Source of the DNA: Azophilus sp965220425
GTDB taxonomy: Bacteria > Pseudomonadota > Gammaproteobacteria > Pseudomonadales > Azotimanducaceae
DNA: 64,000 bases
Direction of reading: 5' to 3'
Assembly (NCBI GenBank): GCA_965220425.1
Contig: OZ244830.1
Location: 3,720,001-3,784,000 of the forward strand
Below are positions 24,876 through 33,783 of the stretch, piece after piece. The notes below the pieces were generated by a model, which was not told the DNA's origin, searched no databases, and saw nothing but the letters and a program-made list of their open reading frames with translations. Positions within the stretch are counted from its first letter, which is position 1. Every line of letters begins with the position of its first letter. Position numbers and translations under genes: made by a program.

Positions 24876-26009
24876 GTGAGCGCCTACTCCGACCTCATTC
24901 CCGTCAACATCCTGACCGGCGCGCTCGGAAGCGGAAAGACCACTCTTCTCAAGGCGTTGCTGCGCGCTCCGCGCCTCGCCGGCACGATGGTGCTCGTCAA
25001 CGAGCTCGGCGAGGTCGGGATCGACCACCATCTGGTCGAACACGTCTCGGAGAGCACCCTGCTGCTGGAGAACGGGTGCCTGTGCTGCGCGATGCGCGAC
25101 GACCTGAAGACCGCGCTCAAGGAGCTGCACGCCCGCCGCGACCGGGGTGAAATCCCACGCTACGAGCGTGTCGTGGTCGAGACTACAGGGATCGCCGACC
25201 CGGTCCCCATCGCCTACACCCTGCTGGCCGAGCCGGTGCTCCAGCATCACTACCGCCTCGGCAACGTCGTGACCGTAGTTGACGCGGTCAACGCGCCGGT
25301 GCAGCTCGATCGGTTCCCGGAGCCGGTCAGGCAGGTGGCGCTGGCGGATCGGCTGGTGGTGAGCAAGCTGGACATCGCCGGCCCGGGCGCCCTGGAGGCG
25401 CTGCGTCAACGACTCGCCGCGCTCAACCCGGATGCGCCGTTGCTCGGCGCCGATTCGCCCGATCTCGATCCGGTCGACCTCCTGATCACTGACATCCACG
25501 ACCGGCAGTCGACGAGCCGCGAGGTGGAGCGCTGGATGCATGCGGCCGGGGATGCTGCGGGCGCGGACGCGGGCCACGACCCGCATCCCGCGGCAATCAC
25601 CGCCACCTGCTTTACCTTCGACGCGGTGCTCGACTGGACCGCGTTCGGAGTATGGATGTCGATGCTGCTGCACCGCCACGGCGATCGCGTACTGCGTTTG
25701 AAGGGCCTGCTGAACGTGGCTGGGGTTCCCGGTCCGGTGCTCGTGAACGGCGTCCAGCACCTCGTTCACCCTCCGGCACATCTGGATCGATGGCCGGACG
25801 ATGATCGGGCATCTCGCCTGGTCGTGATCTCGAGCGGTCTCGACCGCGAGGAGATCGAGCGCTCCCTGCAGGTGTTCAATGCGCTGGCGAATCCACGCCC
25901 GGCACGCAACACCCGACAAGCCCGATCTACAGGCGATCGAGCCGCCTCCGCATCCACCCGAACGGGATGCGCTCCTGCTCCAGACGCAGGTTCGATCCGA
26001 TACGGTTGA
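24876..26009 (+). CDS. CobW/COG0523-family GTPase (metallochaperone)
   Basis: 377 residues from GTG at 24876. Walker A GALGSGKTTLL (about residue 16), the CxCC metal site in ENGCLCCAMRDD (about 68), VVETTGIADPVP (about 105) and the SKLD guanine motif are present. The C-terminal CobW domain ends near EIERSLQVFNAL (about residue 336). The final 40 residues are composition-biased and overlap a remnant on the opposite strand, so the natural C-terminus was probably lost at a recombination joint near 25885. Such GTPases deliver Zn or another metal, here perhaps to the deacetylase. Confidence 0.9.
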   Translation: MSAYSDLIPVNILTGALGSGKTTLLKALLRAPRLAGTMVLVNELGEVGIDHHLVEHVSESTLLLENGCLCCAMRDDLKTALKELHARRDRGEIPRYERVVVETTGIADPVPIAYTLLAEPVLQHHYRLGNVVTVVDAVNAPVQLDRFPEPVRQVALADRLVVSKLDIAGPGALEALRQRLAALNPDAPLLGADSPDLDPVDLLITDIHDRQSTSREVERWMHAAGDAAGADAGHDPHPAAITATCFTFDAVLDWTAFGVWMSMLLHRHGDRVLRLKGLLNVAGVPGPVLVNGVQHLVHPPAHLDRWPDDDRASRLVVISSGLDREEIERSLQVFNALANPRPARNTRQARSTGDRAASASTRTGCAPAPDAGSIRYG

Positions 26010-26065
26010 ACCGGAGGTCGTCGTAGAGGGCGCGTTCTTCGGGGCTCAGCTTCGACAGCTCCCGA
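25927..26065 (-). pseudogene. C-terminal remnant of an unidentified gene
   Basis: Minus-strand frame reading ELSKLSPEERALYDDLRFN, then GSNLRLEQERIPFGWMRRRL before a stop at 25927-25929. Strong codon periodicity and regular charge patterning suggest the real end of a coding gene whose body is missing. It overlaps the CobW tail in antisense. Family unknown. Confidence 0.4.
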
Positions 26066-26103
26066 TCGATCGGCGTGCTCTACGACAACCGGGGCCGGCC
26101 GGC

Positions 26104-26223
26104 TTGATCGTCGACACCTCCGTCTTGCTCGCGATCCTCTACCGCGAGCCCGACGCAGCGCGCTACGAGCAGTCGATCGCGACGACTCCGAACTGCCGTA
26201 TGTCGGTCGCCTGCGCGCGGTTC
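26104..26223 (+). pseudogene. VapC N-terminal fragment
   Basis: From a TTG at 26104: LIVDTSVLLAILYREPDAA followed by YEQSIATTPNCRMSVAC, the first 35-40 residues of a PIN toxin with its first metal Asp (VDTS). Similarity stops after MSVAC, 40 bp before the MITE, so most of the domain is gone. Confidence 0.7.
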
Positions 26224-26262
26224 AGGAGGTGTTGCCCGCGCTGGCGCCTGTGGCGCTGGAGG

Positions 26263-26393
26263 GGTACTGTCAAGTTAACTGATTTTCAGGTGGATTCAAC
26301 GATCGACGTGTCACCTAAGTTGCTGATTCGCGGTGTTGGCCCGATTTGATTTGGCGCCAAATAAGAGTGGACTCCGGTTAACTTGACAGTACC
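26263..26393. mobile_element. 131-bp MITE-like element
   Basis: Perfect 17-bp inverted repeats: GGTACTGTCAAGTTAAC at 26263-26279 and its complement at 26377-26393. They enclose about 100 bp with no coding potential. Size and structure are those of a non-autonomous miniature element. It lies between a broken VapC and a DUF433 antitoxin, ending 6 bp from the latter's stop, and may have removed that gene's toxin partner. Confidence 0.75.
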
Positions 26394-26399
26394 GCTGCA

Positions 26400-26627
26400 T
26401 TAGCCGAGCGCGACTAGTTTTCGCTCTCGATCAGCCGCAAAGCAAAGACACGCTCGAATGTCGTCTCCCGTGAGTTCGGGAAAGTCCTTGAGGATTTCCG
26501 TCTCCGTCATTCCGGACGCCAGGTATTCCAGTACGTCGTAGACCGTGATACGCATCCCCCGGATGATCGGCTTGCCGCCGCGTTTTCCGGCTTCGATTGT
26601 AATTCGATCGTCATAATTCGATTTCAT
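26400..26627 (-). CDS. DUF433 family antitoxin-like protein
   Basis: 75 residues from the ATG at 26625-26627; the upstream extension to 26675 looks non-coding. DUF433 pattern: DRITIEAGKRGGKPIIRGMR, ITVYDVLEYLASGM, EILKDFPELTGDDIRACL, then AADRE. DUF433 proteins carry a winged-helix-like fold and usually precede a DUF5615 PIN-like toxin. Here the MITE begins 6 bp downstream and no toxin is found, so it is an orphan. Confidence 0.85.
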   Translation of the reverse strand: MKSNYDDRITIEAGKRGGKPIIRGMRITVYDVLEYLASGMTETEILKDFPELTGDDIRACLCFAADRERKLVALG

Positions 26628-26675
26628 TGAACACCTTCCAAGGTAGATGGCGTACCCTCCGACTCGCTTCGCCAA

Positions 26676-26962
26676 CTGATGAAGTCCAGTCGCGTGGCAA
26701 TCTTAACCCAGTATTCGGTTAGTTGGGTTTGAAAACGGTGCCTGGGTTCGATCGCTCGAATCAGCCTATCCGCCTACGACGAAAAGAGCGATCCGCCACC
26801 CGATCATTGCCGTCCTATTGGGCGAAATGACCTGTGGGGTGCGAATTCCTATTCCTCCCGCTTTGAGGCGTTGAATAGGAATTCGCACGCCACAGAACCC
26901 AGCGGGTGGCAGCTTTGCTCCGGTTCGGCTAGCAGGCTTCAAATGGAATCGGTGGCAGACTT
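26676..26962. other. Non-coding stretch between DUF433 gene and IS21
   Basis: No gene can be supported here. It holds the hairpin repeat at 26831-26896, also present at 54179-54243. The continuation of the IS21-interrupted zinc-ribbon gene would be expected on this side but is not recognisable. Confidence 0.5.
26831..26896. repeat. Dispersed hairpin repeat, copy 1
   Basis: CTGTGGGGTGCGAATTCCTA and its near-complement (GAATAGGAATTCGCACGCCA) form a stem of about 23 bp around an 18-base loop. The same arms recur at 54179-54243 with a different loop, so this is a family of dispersed palindromes of REP or small-MITE type. Confidence 0.75.
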
Positions 26963-26969
26963 CGGCGGT

Positions 26970-27290
26970 TTACGCAACGATGTTCTCGGTCTCTTCGAGG
27001 AACTCGCACCGGTGCAGTGCCTTGACCTGGCCTTCGGAGACAGTGCTTTCAGCGAACTCGAAGCCGGTCAGGTCCTTGTGCGCCGGGAATTTCGCGATCT
27101 TCATCTGGTAGTTGATGGAACGCACCTCGCGTTCAGCGACTTCGGCCTTGATCAGCTTGTCGAGGAGTTCGCTTGACTGCTTGAACGCGGGTGAGCCTTG
27201 CTCGGCCAGTTCCGCGACCGCACTGGCCATGCCGTGCAGCTTCATCGACTTCAGTGTCGTCACCATTGCCTCAGCCGACATGAGCGGCAC
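26970..27290 (-). pseudogene. istB: istB fragment (IS21 helper ATPase)
   Basis: 106 codons: AEAMVTTLKSMKLHGMASAV through HRCEFLEETENIVA then a stop. Full IstB is about 250 residues. The break falls exactly before the Walker A segment that normally follows ENI-, so the AAA+ domain is lost. It overlaps the istA 3' end by 20 bp. Confidence 0.9.
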
Positions 27291-28821
27291 CTCGTAAGTT
27301 GTCGTAGCGCTCAGTATCGGCGATGGGCTCCTCGCGAAGCGTCAGGGCCGGGGGCGGCGTGAGTGTGGCCGGTGGTGGCGTGTCCAGCAATCGGCTCAGG
27401 CGGTTCAAGATATGTGTCTTGGTGATCACATCGCTCCCAATCGCGTCGCGGACGGCCTGTTCCACGAGTTGCTCGTCGTGGTGCAGGACGAGTGCCAGGA
27501 CATCGGCCATCTCGCAATCGCCACCCTCACGCTTCATCAGCACCGACTGCAGGCGCTTGAAGCTTCTCGGCAGCTCGGCGAACGGCGCACCGTTCCTGAG
27601 TGCGCCGGGCTTGCGTTGCACGACTGCGAGATAGTGGCGCCAATCGTAAACGGTAACGCCCTTGCTGTTATGGTCACGGCTGAACACACGTTGGTGCTCA
27701 GCGATCACCTCAGCCTCGGCCACCAGCACGATGCGATCGACATAGGCCCGAAGGCTCACTGCGCGGTTGGCGAAGGCGGCCGGTACGCTGTAGCGGTTGC
27801 GTTCGAACACCACCAGGCACGTCGGCGAGACGCGCTTGGTGAACTCAGTGAAGCCGTCAAACGGCGGTGGTGTCGCCATCAGGGCAGCTTGCTCATCGGC
27901 GTACACCTCGGCGACCCTACGTTGACCTTGCTCGGGGTGCGCCACTTCCTGCCACAGCGCTTGGCAGCGCTGCTCCAGCCAGGCGTTGGCCTCGGCCAGG
28001 TCCGCGAAGGCGGGGGCGTCCTGCAGCAAGCGATGCCTTGCATCCCGGACATTCTTCTCCACCTGGCCCTTCTCCCAACCCGCAGCCGGGTTGCAAAACT
28101 CGGTCTCGAACAGGAAATGACTCACCATCGCTCGGAACCGAGCGTTAACCCGCCGCTTCTTACCACGGCCGACCTTGTCGACGGCCGTCTTCATGTTGTC
28201 GTAAATGCCGCGCTCCGGCACGCCGCCCAGCACCCGGAAAGCGTGGTTGTGAGCATCGAACAGCATCTCGTGTGTCTGCGTGAGGTAGGCGCGCAATACA
28301 AAAGCCCGGCTATGACACAGCTTGAAGTGCGCGATCTGCAGCTTGGTCTTCTTCTTGCCGATGGTGAGCCAGTCTTCGCTCCAGTCGAACTGGAACGCCT
28401 CCCCCGGGGCAAAGGCGAGTGGGACAAACGCCCCGCGGCTGGCTCGGTTGGCGCGTTCACGCTCGCGTTGTCGCCAGTCGCGGGCAAAGGCCGCAACCCG
28501 GTCATAGGAACCGTCAAAGCCCAGCGCCACGAGGTCATGGTGCAGCTGCTTCAGGTTGCGGCGGCGCTTCCTGTTGCGCTTGGACTCCCGTTCCAGCCAG
28601 CTCGCCAGCGTCTCGGCATACGGATCCAGCTTGCTGATGCTCTTGCGGGCCGGATACGTCGGCTCCACCCCGTCGCTTGCCAGGTACTTCCTGATGGTGT
28701 TTCGCGAAAGCCCGGTACGTCGTCTGATTTCCCGGATCGGCAGTCCGTCACGATGGTGCCAGCGCCGAATCACACTCAATAAATCCACGTCTATCACTCC
28801 TTGATCGCTCCTACCGTCCAT
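27271..28821 (-). CDS. istA: IS21 transposase IstA
   Basis: 516 residues, full family length. The N-terminal helix-turn-helix is LPIREIRRRTGLSRNTIRKYL. DDE core: first Asp in EAFQFDWSEDW (about residue 145), second in GIYDNMKTAVDKVGRGK (about 207), and Glu in CNPAAGWEKGQVEKNVR (about 250). The C-terminal beta-barrel follows (CLVVFERNRYSVPAAF). The frame is intact, but no functional IstB is encoded. Confidence 0.95.
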   Translation of the reverse strand: MDGRSDQGVIDVDLLSVIRRWHHRDGLPIREIRRRTGLSRNTIRKYLASDGVEPTYPARKSISKLDPYAETLASWLERESKRNRKRRRNLKQLHHDLVALGFDGSYDRVAAFARDWRQRERERANRASRGAFVPLAFAPGEAFQFDWSEDWLTIGKKKTKLQIAHFKLCHSRAFVLRAYLTQTHEMLFDAHNHAFRVLGGVPERGIYDNMKTAVDKVGRGKKRRVNARFRAMVSHFLFETEFCNPAAGWEKGQVEKNVRDARHRLLQDAPAFADLAEANAWLEQRCQALWQEVAHPEQGQRRVAEVYADEQAALMATPPPFDGFTEFTKRVSPTCLVVFERNRYSVPAAFANRAVSLRAYVDRIVLVAEAEVIAEHQRVFSRDHNSKGVTVYDWRHYLAVVQRKPGALRNGAPFAELPRSFKRLQSVLMKREGGDCEMADVLALVLHHDEQLVEQAVRDAIGSDVITKTHILNRLSRLLDTPPPATLTPPPALTLREEPIADTERYDNLRGAAHVG

Positions 28822-28844
28822 CGGTAGGAGAAGGATTACACGTG

Positions 28845-28903
28845 GGTCATTTTTGGATGCAAATACCCGGGTCTAGTGGGTCAACTTTGGATGCAAATCA
28901 ACA
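28845..28903. repeat. IS21 left-end terminal repeats
   Basis: Two direct copies of GGGTCAnnTTTGGATGCAAAT, the second running to the tip at 28903. Multiple subterminal repeats that bind IstA are characteristic of IS21 ends. Confidence 0.7.
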
Positions 28904-29264
28904 GCTCGTCCTTACACCGAATGGATTGCCGACGGGGAATGTGCGCAGGCATGCGCGGCACCGCGCCAGATGCTCGTTCTCCCGCCGGTAATAGCGGGCA
29001 GACCGGCTACTCCGAGAGGTCCAGTTCTCGAACAGGTTTATGCCATGGTTCGCGCACTTGGGGTCGGGGCAATCCGCGAACGGCATGCTGAGCGACAGGT
29101 AATAGCGGGCGATCGGGCGAACGGCCCGGTTTGAAAGCAACCGCGAGGTCTGCCCACAATACCTGCACTCAATCTCGCCAACCACAGTCTTCAGCGCTCC
29201 ATCAACCAGCCTGAAGACGTAAGGATCCATGGTCACTTGCGTGGCACCCTTTGGAATCTCGCCC
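28904..29264 (-). pseudogene. Zinc-ribbon protein gene, middle part
   Basis: Reads GEIPKGATQVTMDPYVFRLV and then three Cys pairs: ECRYCGQ, CPDPKCANHGINLF and CRACLRTFPVGNPFGV. It is cut at 28903 by IS21 and preceded at 29264 by the outer RIT element. Its 5' part (36410-36561) lies on the other side of the RIT and joins in frame. The product looks like a multi-zinc-ribbon DNA-binding protein, perhaps the N-terminus of a transposase; the family is not known to me. Confidence 0.75.
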
Positions 29265-29348
29265 TTAATGCCGAGTCGTTGGTAATGCCGAGTGCGTATC
29301 CGAAAGGCGTAAAGACAGCGGAGCTGCTGGCAGTCGGACTCGGCATTA
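29265..29348. repeat. Outer RIT left terminal repeats
   Basis: TAATGCCGAG occurs directly at 29266 and 29283 and inverted (CTCGGCATTA) at 29339-29348, all upstream of the first recombinase. The right end (36327-36409) mirrors this arrangement, as expected for recombinase-binding core and arm sites. Confidence 0.8.
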
Positions 29349-29405
29349 CAACGTCCAGTGACTTTGGGCATCTTCGTCCTCCTCATAGCAAACAGGAGGA
29401 CATAC

Positions 29406-30953
29406 ATGCCTGCAATATTGAGTTACCGGCCGCCGGAAGACGCTTTGGTCGCTGCCTTCGTTGACGATCTCCGTCGTCGAACAGCGGATTTCTCCGAGTA
29501 TTTCTTCAGCACCCACCGGCACATCGCCCTTCACTTCCTCATCTGGATCGACCTCACCGGCGCCGAACTGAGAAAGGTGGATGACACCATCGTCTACCGC
29601 TTTCTGCGACACGATTGCCGTTGCGGCGCCTCTTGCGCATCGGTCCGTATCCGGAGCTGGCGCAAGCGCCGCAGATCAACCGAACTCATGAAGTTTGTGC
29701 GATTCCTCGAGCAGTCGGGGCATATCGAGACCCCCGGCGAGCTGGAGGACAATCTGCGGCTGCTGGACGCATTCCTTGGCGGTTTGCGCGACGGCGGCTA
29801 CGCGGCCAACACGATCAACTCGTACAGGCACGCATGCACCGCTCTCATTGTCTGGCTCCACCTGTCACGCATTTGCCTTTCCAACCTTACGTTGGATGTC
29901 GTTGCGCGCTTCAGGAAACGGCAGTTCGCTCCCTGGATCCCAGGCGTGTTTCGTGGTCGTGAGGCGTGGCTACCCAACACATACGCAACCCAAATGCGCG
30001 GCTTCCTGAGACACCTCGTCGCGATCGGACGGATCGAGGCCGTGGAGCCGGCCTCTGTCGCCCCGACATTGCCCATTCTCCTGGACAGGTTCGCCGTGTG
30101 GCTCGAAGAGCATCGCGCCATCAAGCCGGGGACGATAAGAAGACATGTGTGGCTGATCGGCGAGATGATGCCGGAGCTTGGCGACGATCCGCGCGCGTAT
30201 GACACCGCCCTGATCCGGGACGTGCTGCACAGGAACATCCAGCGGCGGTCGCGGAGCTATACCCCGATCCTGACATCAACGATGCGCATGTATCTTCGGT
30301 TCCTCGCATCCGAAGCGCGCATCCAGCCCGGGCTTGTCGCGGCCGTCCCGTCGGTGCCTCAACAGCAGTTGTCGAGCTTGCCGCGCTACATCGCGAGCGA
30401 CGATGTCGAACGCGCCATCGCCATGTGCAGCGATAACGCGACAGGCTTACGCGACCGCGCAATCCTGCTGCTGCTAGCGCGGCTCGCCCTGCGGGCGCAA
30501 GACATCATCGCCCTGCGCCTCACGGATGTTGACTGGGACAGAGCCCGAATCCGTGTCTCCGGCAAGTCACGCCGAGAGGCCATCTTGCTGTTGCCACAGG
30601 ACGCCGGCGATGCGCTTCACGCCTATATCGCCACCGCGCGACCCAAGGCGGATGTGGACAAGGTGTTCCTCTGCACCAATCCGCCGTGGCGCGGGCTCAC
30701 TGACTCAAAGACCGTCCGTTCCGTCGCGAGACGCGCGCTCGACCGCGCGGGGATCAAGACCTTCGCGGGCCGGGGCGCGCATGTGTTCCGCCATAGCCAG
30801 GCGACCGCGTTGCTCAGATCGGGAGCAACCCTGGATGTCATCCAATCGCTCCTTCGCCACCGGTCGCCGAACACGACGGCGATCTACGCCAAGACCGATG
30901 CGGTCATGTTGCAGGAAGTCGCTCAGCCCTGGATCGGAGGGATCGAACAATGA
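29406..30953 (+). CDS. RIT tyrosine recombinase A (outer element)
   Basis: 515 residues from the ATG at 29406, longer than the 412-residue counterpart in the inner element because of an extra N-terminal region. Catalytic boxes: Arg in LARLALRAQDIIALRLTDV, then AHVFRHSQAT (HxxR), then LLRHRSPNTTAIYAKTD with the nucleophilic Tyr. The box III glycine is Arg here (RHR instead of GHR). Its stop overlaps the next start by 4 bp. Confidence 0.9.
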   Translation: MPAILSYRPPEDALVAAFVDDLRRRTADFSEYFFSTHRHIALHFLIWIDLTGAELRKVDDTIVYRFLRHDCRCGASCASVRIRSWRKRRRSTELMKFVRFLEQSGHIETPGELEDNLRLLDAFLGGLRDGGYAANTINSYRHACTALIVWLHLSRICLSNLTLDVVARFRKRQFAPWIPGVFRGREAWLPNTYATQMRGFLRHLVAIGRIEAVEPASVAPTLPILLDRFAVWLEEHRAIKPGTIRRHVWLIGEMMPELGDDPRAYDTALIRDVLHRNIQRRSRSYTPILTSTMRMYLRFLASEARIQPGLVAAVPSVPQQQLSSLPRYIASDDVERAIAMCSDNATGLRDRAILLLLARLALRAQDIIALRLTDVDWDRARIRVSGKSRREAILLLPQDAGDALHAYIATARPKADVDKVFLCTNPPWRGLTDSKTVRSVARRALDRAGIKTFAGRGAHVFRHSQATALLRSGATLDVIQSLLRHRSPNTTAIYAKTDAVMLQEVAQPWIGGIEQ

Positions 30954-31882
30954 CCACGACGATCATCGACCATGTCGCGCGCTTTCTGGACATCAAGCGA
31001 TCGCTCGGCTACCGGTTCAAGCAGCAGGAAGAGCTGCTGCGGGGCTTCGCGCGGTTCGCCGAAGCCCGCAACGAGACCTACGTTCGCTCCGAGACCGCTC
31101 TTGAGTGGGCCTCCGTATGGAGAGCAGGTTCGTCGACGTTCCAGGTCACCAAACTCCGTGTGGTCTGCGACTTTGCGGCATGGCTGCACGCCGAGGACGA
31201 TCGACACGAGATCCCGCCCCGCGATGGGTTGGGGCCGCTGAACCGGCGGCGACCGCAGCCGCACCTGATGTCGGTTGCGGACATCCGGAAACTGCTGACG
31301 GCGGCATTGTCGATGGGGCCTGCCGCAACCATCGCCCCGCTGACCTGGCACTACCTGTTCGGTCTCATTGCCGCGACCGGTCTGCGCACCGGAGAAGCGC
31401 TCGCTCTGACGCTGGACGACATCACGCCCGACGGCCTCGTCATCCGTGGCGCGAAGTTCGGCAAGACCAGGCTGATCGCCCTGCACCCCACGAGCTGGGA
31501 CGCGTTGAACACCTACCTCAAGGCTCGGCTCAAGGAGACGACTCGCGACCGGCACCTGTTCGTGATCGCAACGGGCCGGCAGCCCGCCGGAGATACTGTG
31601 AACGCCGTGTTCCGCAGGCTCGCCAAACAGACGGGCCTGCGCAACCCCGGGGCGGCCCGGGGGCCAACCACGCACTCGCTACGACACTCGTTCGCCGTGC
31701 GGTCGCTGGAGGAGCTGGCCCCCGGCGCCAAACCGGACCGGCACATGCTTGCTCTGGCAACTTATCTCGGACACGTCGATGTCACCAGTACCTACTGGTA
31801 TCTGGAGTCCACCCCGCTTCTGCTGCGCGGTATCGCCGAGGACGTGGAGCAGGCTCACGCCAGCGGAGGGTCCCATGACTGA
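30950..31882 (+). CDS. RIT tyrosine recombinase B (outer element)
   Basis: 310 residues, IntI/XerD-like fold. Active-site Arg in ATGLRTGEALALTLDDI, HxxR in THSLRHSFAV, and Tyr in YLGHVDVTSTYWYLESTP. The WYLE form is shared with the middle recombinase of the inner element (QWYLEGSP), so the two trios are homologous gene by gene. Its end overlaps recombinase C by 8 bp. Confidence 0.93.
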   Translation: MTTTIIDHVARFLDIKRSLGYRFKQQEELLRGFARFAEARNETYVRSETALEWASVWRAGSSTFQVTKLRVVCDFAAWLHAEDDRHEIPPRDGLGPLNRRRPQPHLMSVADIRKLLTAALSMGPAATIAPLTWHYLFGLIAATGLRTGEALALTLDDITPDGLVIRGAKFGKTRLIALHPTSWDALNTYLKARLKETTRDRHLFVIATGRQPAGDTVNAVFRRLAKQTGLRNPGAARGPTTHSLRHSFAVRSLEELAPGAKPDRHMLALATYLGHVDVTSTYWYLESTPLLLRGIAEDVEQAHASGGSHD

Positions 31883-32654
31883 CCTCGCCCCCCATCTGTC
31901 CGCCTTCCTGCAGGAGTACCTCCCCAACGTCAGGCGCTGCAGCCGCCACACCCTGCAAAGCTACACCGAGTGCTTCCGGCTCCTCGTGCCCTATGCGGCC
32001 AAGCAGGTCAAGACCCGCCCCTGCGAACTGAAGATCGAGCACTTCACGGGGGCGCTACTGCTGGCCTTCCTCAACTCCCTGGAGAAAGACCGGAACAACA
32101 GCGTGAGCACGCGCAATGTCCGGCTGGCCACGATCAAGTCGTTCTTCCGCTATCTGGAATATCGTGTGCCGAGCTGCCTGAATCTCGCATTGCAGGTACG
32201 TGCCCTGCCGCAGAAAGTTGCCGACACCCCGCTGATCGACTGGCTCGACCGAACCGAGATGCAGGCGATCCTGGACGCCCCGGATCCAGCAACGGTTCCG
32301 GGTCTGCGAGACCGGGCGATGCTGCATCTGTGCTATGCCGCCGGGTTGCGAGTGTCCGAACTGACAACACTGACGATCGACAGCCTATCCGGGCCCCAGC
32401 TCGAAACCGTCCGCGTCCTGGGCAAGGGGCGCCGCGAACGCGAACTGCCACTGTGGAAGGAAACGAGGACGGTGCTGCAACGGTGGCTTGACGTGAGGCC
32501 ATCGACCTCGAACGAGTACCTGTTCCTCAATGCGCGTGGACGGGCCATGAGCACGGACGGCTTCGCGTTCCTGCTCCGCAAGCATGTCGCCACGGCGACC
32601 AGGACGGTTGCGTCCATCAACGCCAAACGGGTAACGCCGCATGTGCTTCGTCAC
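31875..32654 (+). pseudogene. RIT recombinase C (outer), N-terminal part, interrupted
   Basis: From the ATG at 31875 (TDLAPHLSAFLQEYLPNVRR) to the HVLRH of catalytic box II at 32654, where the inner RIT begins. Box I Arg is in CYAAGLRVSELTTLTID. The remaining sequence up to the stop at 32783 belongs to the inner element. The missing C-terminus is found at 36105-36317, so the gene is split by about 3.4 kb. Confidence 0.92.
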
Positions 32655-32769
32655 TATATCGACAGCACGACTATGTCGGGTACGACGGGACCAAATGCCA
32701 ATATGAACCGCGATTTCAGGTCTGTGGGAGATCGTCCTGATCCGCCTACCCGACATAGTCTTGGCGGTA

Positions 32770-33783
32770 CTACAGGCTGCTGAGAAAACCGAGCAGCCGA
32801 TCACCGGGCTGGTAGCGTTCCGGCTTTCCGGTTGGCGGTGTTGTCCTGGCGAGGGCCTGTTCTTTCATTGCCAGCGTCGCTTCCAGATAGATCTGGGTCG
32901 TGTCGACCGATTCGTGACCGAGCCACAAGGCGATCACCGCGCGGTCGACGCCGGCTTGAAGAAGATCCATGGCCGCCGTGTGTCGCAAGCGGTGGACAGT
33001 GACCCGTTGATGTTTCAACGAGGGGCATCTGGTTGAGGCTACGAGGCGATGCTTGTTCAACAGGTACTGCACCCCGTGGACAGTCAGCCGCTCACCTTTG
33101 GCGCTGGGAAAGAGCACGTCCTTGGCACCGCGCGGCGGCTCGCGCAACCAAGTCTTCAGCACAGCACGGGTGGGTTTGGCCAGCGGCGTACAGCGTTCCT
33201 TGCGACCCTTGCCGACGACCCGCAGGTGAGCACCGCCTCCAGAGACGAAGTCCGCTCGTTTGAGCCCGGTCATTTCGGACAGCCGAAGCCCCGTTTGCAC
33301 CGCCGTGAGGACGAAGGCGTGGTCGCGTCGGCCCGACCATGTGCTTGGATCAGGCGCCGCAAGCAACGCGTCGACTTCCGGGCGGCTCAGAAAACTGACC
33401 AGCTTGCGCGTGAATCGCTTGCTCGGGATCGCGAGCACTCTCTGGATCTGCGCCGAGTGGGTCGGCAGTTCGAACGCCGCGTAGCCAAAGAAGGAATGGA
33501 TCGCGGTGAGTCGCAGATTGCGGCTCCGAACGCTCAGGCCGCGGCGGGTCTCGAGGTGCTCCAGGAACGCGGTGATCAACGGTGCGTCGATTTGCTCGAA
33601 GGTGAGCCGCGAGGGCGACCGAGCGAGACGTTGGTGCGCGAAGATCAGGAACTGTCGGAAGGTGTCTCGATAGGAGCTGATGGTGTGCGGACTTGCTTGG
33701 CGTTGTTGCATCAAGCGCTGGGTAAAGAATCGCTCCAGCAGAGGTGCGAGGCTGGTTGTACGAGTCATGATCTTTCCTCCCAA
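32770..33783 (-). CDS. RIT tyrosine recombinase C (inner element)
   Basis: 337 residues. Box I TGLRLSEMTGLKRADF, box II VHRLRHTAAMDLL, box III WLGHESVDTTQIYLEATLAM with the nucleophilic Tyr. The frame is intact. It overlaps the middle recombinase by 19 bp. It is the homologue of the outer recombinase C that its own element has disrupted. Confidence 0.94.
   Translation of the reverse strand: MGGKIMTRTTSLAPLLERFFTQRLMQQRQASPHTISSYRDTFRQFLIFAHQRLARSPSRLTFEQIDAPLITAFLEHLETRRGLSVRSRNLRLTAIHSFFGYAAFELPTHSAQIQRVLAIPSKRFTRKLVSFLSRPEVDALLAAPDPSTWSGRRDHAFVLTAVQTGLRLSEMTGLKRADFVSGGGAHLRVVGKGRKERCTPLAKPTRAVLKTWLREPPRGAKDVLFPSAKGERLTVHGVQYLLNKHRLVASTRCPSLKHQRVTVHRLRHTAAMDLLQAGVDRAVIALWLGHESVDTTQIYLEATLAMKEQALARTTPPTGKPERYQPGDRLLGFLSSL

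Larger units (their letters stand above)
26963..28903 (-). mobile_element. IS21-family element, truncated in istB
   Basis: Contains an intact istA and only the first third of istB. The istA-side tip is present, with two internal copies of a GGGTCA...TTTGGATGCAAAT repeat ending TGTTGATTTGCATCC (minus strand) at 28903. The opposite tip is missing, so the element can no longer move by itself. Its intact end interrupts the zinc-ribbon gene at 28904. Confidence 0.85.
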
